A DNA stretch of 64,000 bases from Ascarosepion bandense (GCA_037127315.1 JBBBDQ010001294.1:2691001-2755000); one strand, 5' to 3'. Shown: positions 1 to 9,379, counted from the first letter of the stretch. Made by a program: numbers and translations. The notes: generated by a model not told the origin, from the sequence alone.

Positions 1-1
1 T

Positions 2-58
2 GTCATCAAGGCGAAGAAACAAACTGGATCCATCAGTCTAAAGCGTAAGAAAAATTGA
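2..58 (+). CDS. Possible last few codons of a gene entering from the left edge
   Basis: From base 2 one frame reads 18 codons, ends in a basic stretch (SLKRKKN) and stops at TGA, bases 56-58. The segment is richer in G+C than its surroundings, and an ATTAAA motif lies about 230 bp downstream (near 288). It could be the basic C-terminus of a host gene whose body lies outside the window, but it is so short that a chance open frame is at least as likely. No family is recognised. Confidence 0.15.
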   Translation, partial: VIKAKKQTGSISLKRKKN

Positions 59-930
59 GGTCGGAAGAGAAAAACGACGCCAAGAGAAGACGTATACATG
101 ATCAAGGAAAGTGTGAAAAATTCTAGGAAGACATCATTCATTTTGTCTCAGTTAATTTCCACAAGGTTGTATGTTGCTGGTCTGATCATTTTGGAAGATT
201 TAACAATTAAAATTTCGTCACCAATGAACCGAGCCATTGCACCAGTTATATACACAGAAACACTGTGTGTATTTAATTTGGTTTAAACATTAAAGCAATC
301 TTTTCTCGACTTGAATGATATTCTGTGATTTCTTATAGTACACCCGATTCTTTTCGCGAGCTAAACAAGCGGAGATGATAGAGACAGAAAAAAATCATCT
401 GGGATCTTTAAGTAAAAGTGGTGGCCAAACTTCTAGCTTATTCGGAAATTTTTATGCTAAAATTTACCAGTTCGGTCGAAGGGTCGCCAAGCAAAATGAC
501 TCGACAGGGTCTGCTGATCACTACGGTTCTAACTGCCTCAAGGTCAAAACAAAGAAGTTTGAGTTTAGACATCTTTGGAAGGTAGCCATAGTCTGGGGTC
601 CTCGGATTTTCTGATTAATGATTTTTACCTTTCAATCGATCACACCCACGCTACTCCAAATTTAGCTGGTCAATCTTCCGTTCAGCTATCACGTTGCTTT
701 TTCGTAATTTGATTATTTCCGGTCTCTCTTACTTTCCCCCAACAAGGAGTATTGCACCTTTTACATCGCCCACACATTTACCATTATACAATCAAGAAGT
801 TTCAGTGAAAAGAAATTCATGTCTTTTAGCATTAAAAGCAACAGACAACAAAACATTTTCATTCATATTTCTAACAATGAGGTGTGTTTCCCTGAAGCAA
901 AAAGATTTTTTAAAAAAGCAATACCTCCAG
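59..930. other. No gene recognised
   Basis: The sequence is moderately AT-rich. Short open frames at 98-286, 375-614 and 694-1017 show no recognisable domain. The last of them runs into the 5S-like segment in the wrong context, so I treat all three as chance ORFs. Confidence 0.6.
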
Positions 931-937
931 ATATGGG

Positions 938-1060
938 GTTTACGGCTACTTCGAGTTGAAACACCGGTTCCCGTACGATCACCGAAGTTAAGTAATGTCT
1001 TGCCCTTCAGTACTTAATGAGATGGGTGATCTCTTGGAAATGCCAGATGATGTAAGCTTG
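938..1060 (+). pseudogene. 5S rRNA-derived segment (head of a SINE)
   Basis: The segment tracks eukaryotic 5S rRNA almost end to end: TTTACGGC near the start, GTTGAAACACCGGTTC, then GATCACCGAAGTTAAG, GTACTT, GATGGGTGA and finally TGTAAGCTT. It therefore keeps the internal-promoter landmarks (box A and box C of a type 1 Pol III promoter) in altered form. Substitutions and an insertion of about 3 nt before GATGGG argue against a working ribosomal gene. It runs directly into a tRNA-like and SINE-body sequence, so I read it as a SINE head rather than a dispersed 5S gene. Confidence 0.8.
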
Positions 1061-1080
1061 GTTGTTCAAGTGGTGTAATG

Positions 1081-1429
1081 CAGGGGTCGGCTATCTACGG
1101 CATGCGTGCCACACGTGGCACGGCAAGCAATTTCCAGTGGCACACATATTGTGTAAAACTCAAAGTAACAAAGTATGTTGCCGATATTGGGTAATTATCT
1201 AAGACCATGCAAGTGAAAGACTCTTATTAATAATAAAAACTTTTAAAAAAACTTTTAAAAACAGTTTTTCATTAATATCGTTTACATATTATTTTATATA
1301 TTATTATGTAAAATATATTGTAGAACAGATATATTGACGTTGGATAAAAAATACGTATTCCGCTAGAACAGTGAATGATTTTAAAACCTTAAGTCGGCAC
1401 ATAGTTCGCAAAAGGTTCGCAGACCCCTG
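1081..1429. mobile_element. hAT-type MITE, 349 bp, with perfect 8-bp target duplication
   Basis: The element begins CAGGGGTCGGC and ends GCAGACCCCTG, an 11-bp terminal inverted repeat with one mismatch. It is flanked on both sides by the 8-mer GTGTAATG (1073-1080 and 1430-1437). An 8-bp duplication and a CAGGGG-type terminus fit the hAT superfamily. There is no coding capacity, and the interior is AT-rich except for a palindromic GTGCCACACGTGGCAC near 1106. Confidence 0.85.
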
Positions 1430-1621
1430 GTGTAATGAATAATGGCCCGGAATTATTAATCAAAGAGGTGAGTTCTACTTCCACTCGGGTTCGTCATATT
1501 CATTTTACGCGCAAATACTCTTGGGAAATGTAGAATCTACCTCTTGTCCCCAATCTATGAGCTAATTAGTAACACTTATATTACCAAAACTATCTATCTC
1601 AAAAACAAAATTACGTAAGAA

Positions 1622-1690
1622 TAGTTAGATCTCGGCATTAAATAAGTCATAGAGGTTGATATGCCGCTAAACAAAAACAACCAACAACCA
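1622..1690 (+). repeat. 3' tail fragment of repeat family R4
   Basis: AGAGGTTGATATGCCGCTAA followed by an A/C-rich (CAAC)-like tail matches the ends of the R4 copies at 20.6 and 33.7 kb. Confidence 0.5.
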
Positions 1691-1909
1691 ACAACCTTCA
1701 GATATATCGAATATTTGGTAAAAATCACGTTGATCTACCGGATTATCATATGCCCATACGACTTTGCTAGTCAGAGCATTTTGATGATTTAGCCACCCAC
1801 AAACTGAGTAGGCAGGTTATTCCACCTGTTCCAGCTCCATCGTAGATTTTGAATTTAACAGTTCTTCTTCTTCGAGACTAGTTCAAGGCTACTAAACTAA
1901 TTCTACTCT

Positions 1910-2040
1910 ATAACTGTGGAGAGAAAAGGTAGATTCATATCTTTCCCGAGGGCATTTGTACGAAAACAAACACAATGACCTCGTCCTGAATTTGATCTAG
2001 GCACGCTGAGCCCATAACCGCCATGATACACACAAATACC
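1910..2040 (-). mobile_element. T1 SINE fragment, diverged
   Basis: It resembles the reverse complement of the T1 body: TAACTG, AGAAAAGGTAGATTCATA, CTTTCCCGAGGGCATTTG, then an eroded head. Similarity to the copies at 20.9 and 16.0 kb is clear but low. Confidence 0.5.
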
Positions 2041-2164
2041 TTTGGTAAAAATGAAAAAAAAATAGAAATATCATCAGAAGGGTTTAGAAACACACAATAA
2101 TATTCCCAGACAAAAATAGTTTTCTTTAATAATTTCAAGATTATGGCATCCGATTTATGTGCTT

Positions 2165-2233
2165 ATTTTTATTTTTTTTAATCATTTACCTTCAAGAAAG
2201 ACAATAAAGCCACTAAGACGTGGGGGGGGGGCT
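2165..2233 (-). mobile_element. LINE-A 3' end, minus strand
   Basis: Read on the minus strand it ends TAGTGGC..CTTGAAGG..ATGATTAAAAAAA, the LINE-A terminus with its poly(A). An 11-base G run on the plus strand lies at the 5' end of this fragment. Confidence 0.6.
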
Positions 2234-2254
2234 TGCTGAGTATGAAAAAATATG

Positions 2255-2414
2255 ATAAAAATAATATTAAATCTAGATAAGTAGTGGAACGGGGCTTGGG
2301 AGAGATATCAAGAGGAGAAATGTTTAGAATGACAAGGAACAGGGGCAAATGAAAGTCCATCATTGCCTACATCCTGAAAAGACACGGCACTAAAGAAGAA
2401 GAAGAAGAATTATA
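2255..2414 (+). mobile_element. LINE-B (RTE-like) 3' end with (GAA)n tail
   Basis: It contains GGGAGAGATATCAAGAGGAG, a diverged GTGACAAGGGATAGGGGCAA, a TCCTGAA..GACACGGCAC segment, and ends in AAGAAGAAGAAGAA. This is the same terminus that is amplified into the 160-bp satellite at 49-60 kb, here as a single dispersed copy. Confidence 0.75.
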
Positions 2415-2424
2415 AAAGAACAGG

Positions 2425-2606
2425 AATTAAGAAGACAACAGATAATGATTAACATTGCATTTAAAGAGAATTCAACAAGCGAGAAATACGAGTAAAGAGA
2501 CTGTTAGCATAGCACTTACAGTTACATCTAGCCATTTCAAGTGTAAAATGGTGAACACTTGCAGCCAATCTTGTACTAATGTTTAAACTCATAATGTCTA
2601 AGTATC
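2425..2606 (-). mobile_element. LINE-A fragment, old subfamily
   Basis: It is collinear with the minus-strand LINE-A copy at 33950-34150 (shared GACTGTTAGCATA, CATTTAAA, TCATAATGTCTAAG type words). No open frame remains. Confidence 0.5.
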
Positions 2607-2607
2607 A

Positions 2608-3815
2608 TAGTGAAAAGTTCATTAGTAAATTACAAGCTAAATGTTCTATTAAAGAACCATAAACCGGATTTCAGAACCAAGTCATCCTCACGTTTAATTA
2701 ATCCTACTAGACTGGAATCAGGAAAAATCAGCAAAATCATCTTGGAAGAAACTAACCAGTCTATTATAAACACCCTCGAACTTTTCCAATGGATTAATAC
2801 CGCCGATGTTTTTAACTGGTTCAAATAATAGCACTTTTATACAATTCGACATGATTGATTATTATCCATACATCTCCAAAGATCTATTCACTTTGGTCTT
2901 GCAAGTTCGCCCGGGGATACTCTAACATTTCTGATAGTGAACTGCATACTATTTTAAAATGCAGAAGTTCTGTTTTGATCTACAACTAAGAACAATGGAC
3001 TAAAAGACCTTTAATGAATCTTTTCATATTTCAATGGGTTTATTCGATTCAGCTTAAAACTCTGAGCTCATGGGATTATTTATTCCATATAATTTAAATG
3101 CCTATGGCTGCGTTGTTACCGATAGTATTTGTTTATATATAGATGATGGCTTATTACTAGTTAAGCATTTTACAAAAATTTAAGTAGACCGTATTAGGAA
3201 AATGATCCACAGAGAACTATGGAGTTTTGGTCTTAAAGTCAAAATAACTATCAGCATTAAACAAGTAGAGTTTTTGGATGTTACCTTAAACCTTAACAAT
3301 AACTCTTTTCAGCCTTTTATGAAGGTTAATTCTAACCCAGTATATGTACATCCTAATTCTAACCATCCCACATCAGTCATTAATCATATACCTATTTCAA
3401 TTGGATTTAAAATCAGCGCTAACGCTAAATAAAAATTGCTTAGCTAATTCCCTAGTTTATCTTTTCACTATTTCTACACTTGGAAATCCTAGTATTAAAA
3501 AATTATATTGGAAGTACTAAAAATTCGTTTAAAACCTGCTGGTTCCAGCATGTATTATCTCTCAATAATAGTACTTATAAATACTGTACCTCGTTATCCA
3601 AGTACTTTTAGAGTTTAAAATGAAAAAAAAAATTCTACTGTTAAATGGAAATTATTTAGAAGGGCTCGAATTTTTAATTCTCTATATACCCCACGTTATC
3701 TTTGTCTTAATGAGAAGTTAGAAATAATCATATTTAAAGAAAGGATTAACCTATTAAACCAAAGGAATGAACTTACTGTTAACAGTAAACATAGTTCAGC
3801 ATTTACCGTACAATA
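2608..3815 (+). pseudogene. Decayed reverse transcriptase of a third retroelement type
   Basis: Several collinear pieces in different frames look like one RT. Residues at 2610-2828 include NHKPDFRTKSSSRLINPTR, an RT-like 'K-x-HKP..RLINP' block, and end in FNWFK. Bases near 3127-3155 encode YIDDGLL, the catalytic Y-x-DD box. 3202-3432 continues with EFLDVTLNLNNNSFQPF and YVHPNSNHP. 3690-3790 gives a C-terminal CLNEKLEI..LLNQRNEL block. Stops and frameshifts separate the pieces. This layout is known from intronless retroelement RTs annotated in cnidarians and molluscs, but I cannot place the clade (Penelope-like is possible). It does not resemble LINE-A or LINE-B. Confidence 0.65.
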
Positions 3816-3829
3816 TGAGTAGTAATATT

Positions 3830-4180
3830 ATGAATAACTATAGACTATTCTCACCGACGCTAATTATTATTTACCTTTATTTGCTGGGTATTAAATCTGG
3901 CATAAATTATCAAGTTTTTATTTTTTATGTATTTAATGTAGCATAGGTTATCAAGTTAATTATTTTTTAGGCATTACTTTCACAGGGACCCTGAATTCGT
4001 TATTGGTACCTATGTTAATTTGTGTGCATATATGTATTTTTGCATGTTTGTTTCTACTTGTGTTTATATATGAATATATATATACCTGGGTACATGAGTT
4101 TGCCTATGTATAAATACATTGATGTAGTTGTGCATGTGGGCTTATGTACCATATAAATATATTGATTTACATATGTGCGT
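3830..4180. other. AT-rich, no feature recognised
   Basis: Low-complexity AT-rich sequence grading into a microsatellite. Nothing codes. Confidence 0.6.
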
Positions 4181-4181
4181 G

Positions 4182-4182
<1 letters not shown>

Positions 4183-4252
<70 letters not shown>

Positions 4253-4366
4253 TTGTTTATGTATGTCTGTGGATGTGTGTACTTATGGTTATATGTGGGT
4301 TGTGTATACACAATTATATGCATAAATCCGCGTATATGACTTTATTTAGTATATGCTGCTTTGTTG

Positions 4367-4440
<74 letters not shown>

Positions 4441-4442
4441 TG
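4183..4442. repeat. Compound microsatellites (TA)n(GT)n and (CT)n(GT)n
   Basis: (TA)n at 4183-4200 runs into (GT)24 at 4201-4248. After about 120 bp of T/G-rich sequence, (TC)n at about 4371-4423 runs into (GT)n at 4424-4442. Open frames over this stretch are repeat artefacts. Confidence 0.95.
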
Positions 4443-4670
4443 TTTTAGCATGTAAATTTGCGTGTTTATATATTTAATTATATTTATATGTCTATGCATT
4501 GGAATATGACTGTATTTGTCTTGAAATCTGTATAACTCTCCCCATGTCCACCTTATCATCCGAATTCAGACTTACGTGTATCTGATATATGTAGCGCCTA
4601 TAGACATTTCTTACAACGGCAATGAATTTAACGGGTAAATTGACCCGTCGCTAAAAAGAATAGTTAAAAA

Positions 4671-4790
4671 AACATATATATATATATATATATATATATA
4701 CGCATGTATATATGTATATGTATGTATGTATATATATGTGCATGTGTCTTTATATATATATATATATATATCTAGAGAGAGAGAGAGAGA
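4671..4790. repeat. Microsatellites (TA)n and (GA)n
   Basis: (TA)n at 4673-4700 and 4751-4771, followed by (GA)n at 4773-4790. Confidence 0.9.
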
Positions 4791-4857
4791 TGTCTGTCTC
4801 TCTTACCCGTTTCATCTTTGAATAATTTTATAATACTTTAGACACGATGCTTAGTTA

Positions 4858-5564
4858 TGTGGTGATACCGACCGAACAAAAGCGATCAACCGGATGTTTG
4901 CTATCTCACAACAAAAAGGAAAATGAATAAAACTCGTCATGCGCATCCGAGTTCGCGCAGATGTTCCGGTTGAAAAATAAGAATTAATCAAATATCAAAT
5001 TTCCATTTCACGAGCCTACGCGAATTTAATTTACCAGCCAATGAGAAGCCCGGAATCAAATACAAGCGTGAAATTCAAAACGAGCTTTTGATCCAAGAAG
5101 CAGATATAAAAAGCGGAGACAAAAAGCATCATCAGACAGAAGTACCGATAGGATAGAGTTACCAGTGCCTCCCCTTGACTTAAGTCGAGCGGCTACTATG
5201 CTGACCTCTTTCCTTCTCCCTGTCTCAAAAGTACTTACTGACCTCAGGAGTGACCTGTTCAAAGACATTCCACACAAACCAATTTACTGACTTCCTGACC
5301 TTAGAAGTGGCAACTTCAAAATGAACATTCATCACACTCCTCAGCCTTTTATCTTTTTCAGCATTATATTTTCCATTAACATTCTAACCTCAGTTGGACC
5401 TTTATTTCAAGTATTGCTTTAATTGTAAAACATTAATTGATATGTGTATATATATAAATGTTATTTTATACTCAAATTGCCTTTCTTGATTTTATAATCA
5501 TTTTAAGAATTATAGTGTGCTATCGTCCACAAGGCCAAATTCCATTAACCTGCAACGGTATACA
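4858..5564 (+). mobile_element. Candidate solo LTR
   Basis: The stretch starts TGTGGTGATACC, ends GGTATACA, and holds a TATA-like TATAAAAAG at 5105-5113 about a third of the way in. It is less repetitive than its surroundings. The flanks AGTTA and ATTAC are not a clean 5-bp duplication, so the boundaries are a guess and no internal retroelement region follows. It could equally be unique host sequence with a promoter. Confidence 0.25.
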
Positions 5565-6098
5565 ATTACCCTTCAGTAGAACAGAACCCTACTACAAATA
5601 GAAAAAGAATAAATAAGATACCCGCTATAGTTACATTTAGAATTTGAAATTTGTAATTTCTGACATTAATTTCTAATATTTTTTTTTAATGAATATTTAT
5701 TTTAAAGTGAAATTATTAGTCAGTTAGTAATACTGATTTCTATTTTAATCAAACATTAACATTAATGCACCAATAGATTGTTTTTAGGGTCTGTTGTCTT
5801 GTTTTTCAAATTAGTATTTATTCGTATTTTAATTAGTCATCACAGAATACGTAATAACGTCTCGCTTATTGGGTGGATTTTGTTAGTTTTGAATCTTTTA
5901 AAACTCTTAATCTCGCAATCAGCACTATTACACGAAAGGACACAAGAAGCGTTGAAACAAAATAGCTACTTTGTAGTGATGTTATAACATACTTATTTAA
6001 AATAAATATTATTTGCTCTACTCTATATTGAGCAGCCTTTTCAGAATAGTGTTTTGTTTTGGATATCGGAATTTTATTCCATCAATAGTGAACCTATA

Positions 6099-6100
<2 letters not shown>
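5565..6100. other. AT-rich, no feature recognised
   Basis: Only short chance ORFs, such as 5778-5987, with no domain signature. Confidence 0.55.

Positions 6101-6102
<2 letters not shown>

Positions 6103-6154
<52 letters not shown>
6103..6154. repeat. (TA)26 microsatellite
   Basis: Uninterrupted TA run that directly abuts the left end of the inverted-repeat element. Confidence 0.95.
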
Positions 6155-6158
<4 letters not shown>

Positions 6159-6774
6159 AAAAATTTCGAAATTTAAATTCGTTGAATCGCCATTTCAGCG
6201 AGAACATTCTCGCTTCATCAGCAACGATCAAAAACAAAAAATTATTAATTCAAATATGGTACAAAATTTTATACCGAAAGAAGCCCCAAAACATATCCAT
6301 ACACAGGAAATTAAAAAAAAAGTCGCGTTGGATTAAGAAAGAAAAAGTTTATTTTTATTTAAAATTGTCGGCCAAACATAAGAAAAAGCAGAAACTGAGA
6401 TTCGTGACTCGGTATTAGAAGACTTTACATTACGTCTGTATGAAAAAATCAAAAATTAAAATTTAAACAGTGTTACAGGAATGGAAGGGGTGGGGGCGAG
6501 GAAAGAAAAGGTGTAGACAGGGGAAAGTTAACGAAAAAATAAAATATAAGAGAATTTTCTTAGTAACCAAGGTAACGACTGACGACGACTTTCGATAAGT
6601 GAAAGACTTAAAAAAGGGGAAAACTTTTTTTTTTAACTTCCTGTGGATGCATATGATTTTTGGAAAAATATCTAAAGTAATAAATTTTTGTTTTCGATCG
6701 TTGCTGATGAAGCAAGAATTTTCTCACTAAAATTGCCATTCAACAAATTTAAATTTCGGAATTTTGGGGCATAC
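6155..6774. mobile_element. ~620-bp element with ~85-bp terminal inverted repeats
   Basis: The left end (TCAAAAATTTCGAAATTTAA ... GCTTCATCAGCAACGATC) is repeated in inverse orientation at 6681-6774 (GATCGTTGCTGATGAAGC ... TTAAATTTCGGAATTTTGG), with roughly 80% identity over about 85 bp by eye. Both ends abut TA-rich sequence, as for an element inserted into a TA microsatellite. The interior is A-rich with no transposase, so it is non-autonomous. Superfamily unknown. Confidence 0.7.
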
Positions 6775-6779
6775 TATAT

Positions 6780-7250
6780 ATATATATTTGGCTCTGTAAA
6801 TAGATAATATTATTTAGATCGAGCCCTCCAGTTTGGTCAATTTTAATATCAATAAAATTAATATCAATAGGATCTGGTTTTTGGAATTTTACCTTTTGCT
6901 CATCCTTTTTGGATTTAAAAAAATATACATACATATCGTCTTTTTTATAATAAAGACTATTGTGCAGTTATATATGCATATATTTCTCTCCTGTCACGCT
7001 CAGAGTTGGGAAATTATTATTTTTTATATATTAATGTACCTACTCAAAAGTGGGTACGTTAATATAATATACCTTGCCGTCATTCTAGACGACATATTGA
7101 TATAAATATTTTGCCGTCATTTTTTACGGAACTGGCCCACTCGTATGAAGTAAATATTTTACAAGATTTCACATAATTATCTCAAAAGCAAAATCGAATG
7201 CTACAAATTAATTTTGTTGTAGTAGGGTAAGTTTAATAAATAAATAAATA
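6780..7250. other. AT-rich, no feature recognised
   Basis: Contains a short TATATA run at 6775-6787 and the TTTATAATAAAGAC word that also precedes other microsatellites in the window (about 28.1 and 41.2 kb). No gene. Confidence 0.5.
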
Positions 7251-7251
7251 A

Positions 7252-7542
7252 ACACTCCTTAAGTCCCTTGAAAAGTATCACCGAGTTAACATCCCTGTAA
7301 AACTGGCATTCTTGAGGACACATCAATCAGCTAAACTCTTTTGTGAAACCAGATACTTGTATAAGCAAGACACAATATCAAAGATCCTGTATCAACACGA
7401 ACGAATACTCTCCGACCTCAATTTTAACTAAAGGAAAGAGGGTTTCGAGATCAGTTCTCTATCCTCGTTTACCAGACAGAGAGACAGGCTAATCCTTTCT
7501 AACCACCAAAGAATTGCTACACTACACATAAAGAATTATATA
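7252..7542 (+). pseudogene. Unassigned coding-like fragment, 97 codons with one stop
   Basis: A frame with no start codon reads 59 residues (containing KSLEKYHRVNIPVKLAFLRT and ETRYLYKQDT), has a single TAA at 7429-7431, and reads on for 37 more residues (SSFTRQRDRLILSNHQRIA). For AT-rich DNA the low stop density and mixed residue composition suggest decayed coding sequence, either an old retroelement ORF or a lost exon. An AG preceded by a T-rich run lies at about 7222-7233. I recognise no family. Confidence 0.3.
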
Positions 7543-7950
7543 TATATATAATGCGTAAATATAGATATAAATATAAAGGGAAACCTAACTCATCATCCAA
7601 AGTGGTTATAAATTTATTCAAACGTTCTTGCAATATTTCAGACATTCGGGGAGGATATGTAGAGTTTTGGAAAGGTTACTTTAACATCGGAATCAACTAT
7701 TTTCGTGACCCAGACTACTAATGTAAACTGACCGCCACTTTAAAACGTTATAGTAACGATGCAAAATGCTGTAAGTGAAAATTTCCGCACTGGTGAAATA
7801 TAATATCAAAATATTTTAATTTTACTTCGCAATATTTCTAGAAGGTATATTTTTTTTTTCGTATTTAAAAAAAATCAGAATAATTAATTTAGGTGAGGAA
7901 TGCACATTGCAATATCTTTCTGAATTTAATACCCATTTTATAGTTTTCTA
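7543..7950. other. No feature recognised
   Basis: AT-rich sequence with a short TATATA run near 7540. Nothing codes. Confidence 0.5.
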
Positions 7951-8040
7951 TTAATGTAGCGCATAATGTAGCGCATATTATTAATGTAGCGCATAATATA
8001 GCGCATATTATTAATGTAGCGCATAATGTAGCGCATATTA
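7951..8040. repeat. 30-bp minisatellite, 3 copies
   Basis: Three head-to-tail copies of a 30-bp unit built from TTAATGTAGCGCATAATGTA plus GCGCATATTA, with one substitution. The unit itself holds two TGTAGCGCAT words, and a partial copy (TTAATGTAGCGCT) follows at about 8070. Confidence 0.9.
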
Positions 8041-8102
8041 TTAATTAAATATTTCTTAATTTTCTATTAATGTAGCGCTAAACGTTCAAATTGTAGTTGA
8101 TT

Positions 8103-8340
8103 TTTTTGTGTTCACTTACACACAAATACCCATGGGGAAAATATTAATCCATCTCTTCTCCCCTCATCTATGAGTTGAATAGTAGGACAAATTTGGTTCT
8201 ATAACCTTGGTTGGTAACTGGTCTACCGCAAAAAGTAATGGCAACCTACTGCGGAAAAATATTCTGCCTAGTCAGTCATGTCACGAAAAAGACATGATCG
8301 CCCAAGCGTGTATCACGTATGGCACTTAACTGAATGACTG
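8103..8340 (+). mobile_element. T1 SINE, lacking its tRNA-like head
   Basis: It starts at the TTCACTTACACACAAATACC point of the body and runs to the terminal ACTGAATGACTGACT. The tRNA-like head with box A and box B is missing. Confidence 0.85.
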
Positions 8341-8346
8341 ACTATT

Positions 8347-8580
8347 CGTTGTATTTACTTATGCGTAAATATCCTGTGTAATGGTATTAATCCATCCCTT
8401 TTCCCGCCATCTATGAGTTGACTAGTAGGACAGATGGGTTTCTATAGCATTTGTTGGTAACCGGTCTACCGCAAAAAGCAATCATAACCTACTGCGGGAA
8501 TATCTTCTGCCTAATCAGTCATGGATCGAAAGGGGCATAATCGCCCAATCGTGTATCACGTATAACAATTAACTGACCGA
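8347..8580 (+). mobile_element. T1 SINE, lacking its head, second in tandem
   Basis: It begins at nearly the same internal point (TTTACTTATGCGTAAATA) a few bases after the previous copy ends, and ends at TTAACTGACCGAATG. Same orientation, and clearly diverged from its neighbour. Confidence 0.85.
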
Positions 8581-9063
8581 ATGCCACAAGGCATCAAATT
8601 TACAATGTTTCAGATTAACTTTAACGGGAGTCTACAAAGTACGTTTTTGCAACCTCTATGTAACGTTGCGGAAAACATCATTTTGTTAGCCGGGATAATT
8701 GCTATAATCTAAAAACAAATATTTTCTGCTGAGTTTGTGGTTAACTTGTATTATCTGACAATAGAATTGCTTAATTCCTGCTTTCCGAAACCCGGAAGAG
8801 AGGCAAGGGCAATCAGGCCGAAACAAGCAAAACAAGGAAATCCATCCCTAATACAACCGGCAAATCTATTTTCAGAAAGATTTGGCAAGCCAAGTGAAGT
8901 GCATGAAGTCTTTTCCAATTAAACTTGTGTGTTTCCAATCTGTGAAGATGGTATATCCGATGTGTGTTGCCCTTCTTTGGTGATCGGTCAACGAGACTGC
9001 GTTTCTGTTAGAAATTTCGCTTGTCAAATCGACAACGCTTCACCAATCGAACAAACATGATTT
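8581..9063. other. No feature recognised
   Basis: Base composition is more balanced than the surroundings and no repeats are visible. The 61-codon frame at 8737-8922 shows no domain. Confidence 0.5.
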
Positions 9064-9069
9064 ACTTAC

Positions 9070-9250
9070 AAGGAAAAGGCGAGCACCGACGACGTTAAGA
9101 GCGAAATGGCCGCGAATGAGTGAGAGGCTGAACGAAGCGGAGATTGGTGTTGCAAGGTTGGGATTGGTGGTGGAGCTGGGTGCTGGACAGTCAGTCGAGG
9201 CCAAGAATGCGTGAGGTCAATCTGGACACGAGCAAATAGGAATGGAGGGA
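9070..9250 (-). other. Candidate 5' untranslated exon 1 (minus strand)
   Basis: On the minus strand a G+C-rich, CpG-containing, ATG-free stretch of about 180 nt ends in TTTTCCTT followed at once by GTAAGT, a consensus 5' splice donor (9064-9069). A TATAAAAC lies just upstream (9273-9280), about 25-30 bp before the presumed start. A CGGCCATTTCGC, similar to a YY1-type site, lies at about 9100. No repeat family in the window covers it. This is the only place I see promoter, leader and donor in order. It is inference only and the downstream exons are not identified. Confidence 0.3.
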
Positions 9251-9272
9251 CGAATCTCAGTTTACATTTCTC

Positions 9273-9280
9273 GTTTTATA
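9273..9280 (-). promoter_or_regulatory. TATA box candidate
   Basis: TATAAAAC on the minus strand, placed correctly for the leader exon that ends at 9070. Confidence 0.25.
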
Positions 9281-9329
9281 TGTAACTGTAGAACTCTTTT
9301 TTTCTCTTGCTATTTCCGAGTGGACAAAA

Positions 9330-9376
9330 TACGCACGCGCGTCTGTACGCACGCGCGTCTGTACGCACGTGCATAT
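9330..9376. repeat. 16-bp CpG-rich repeat, about 3 copies
   Basis: ACGCACGCGCGTCTGT is repeated head to tail with a third diverged copy. It is alternating purine/pyrimidine with several CpGs in an AT-rich region. Confidence 0.85.
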
Positions 9377-9379
9377 CTA

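Larger units (their letters stand above)
938..1575 (+). mobile_element. SINE with 5S-like head, tRNA-like part and T1 body, split by a MITE
   Basis: After the 5S-like segment come a degraded tRNA-like stretch (GTTCAAGTGGTGTAATG ... GTGAGTTCTACTTCC, broken by the MITE at 1081-1429) and the T1 SINE body (CGCAAATACTCTTGGGAAAT and the following 80 bp). The order 5S, tRNA-like, body matches the minus-strand copy at 42760-43030. The 3' part is truncated. Alternatively a T1 SINE landed beside a 5S pseudogene, but that would have to have happened twice. Confidence 0.6.

Noticed and set aside
938..1060. Functional 5S rRNA gene
   Set aside because: Many substitutions, an insertion before box C, no terminator T-run, and direct continuation into a SINE.
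4054..4559. His/Thr-, Cys/Val- and Arg/Glu-repeat ORFs on both strands
   Set aside because: Direct translations of (GT)n and (CT)n microsatellites.
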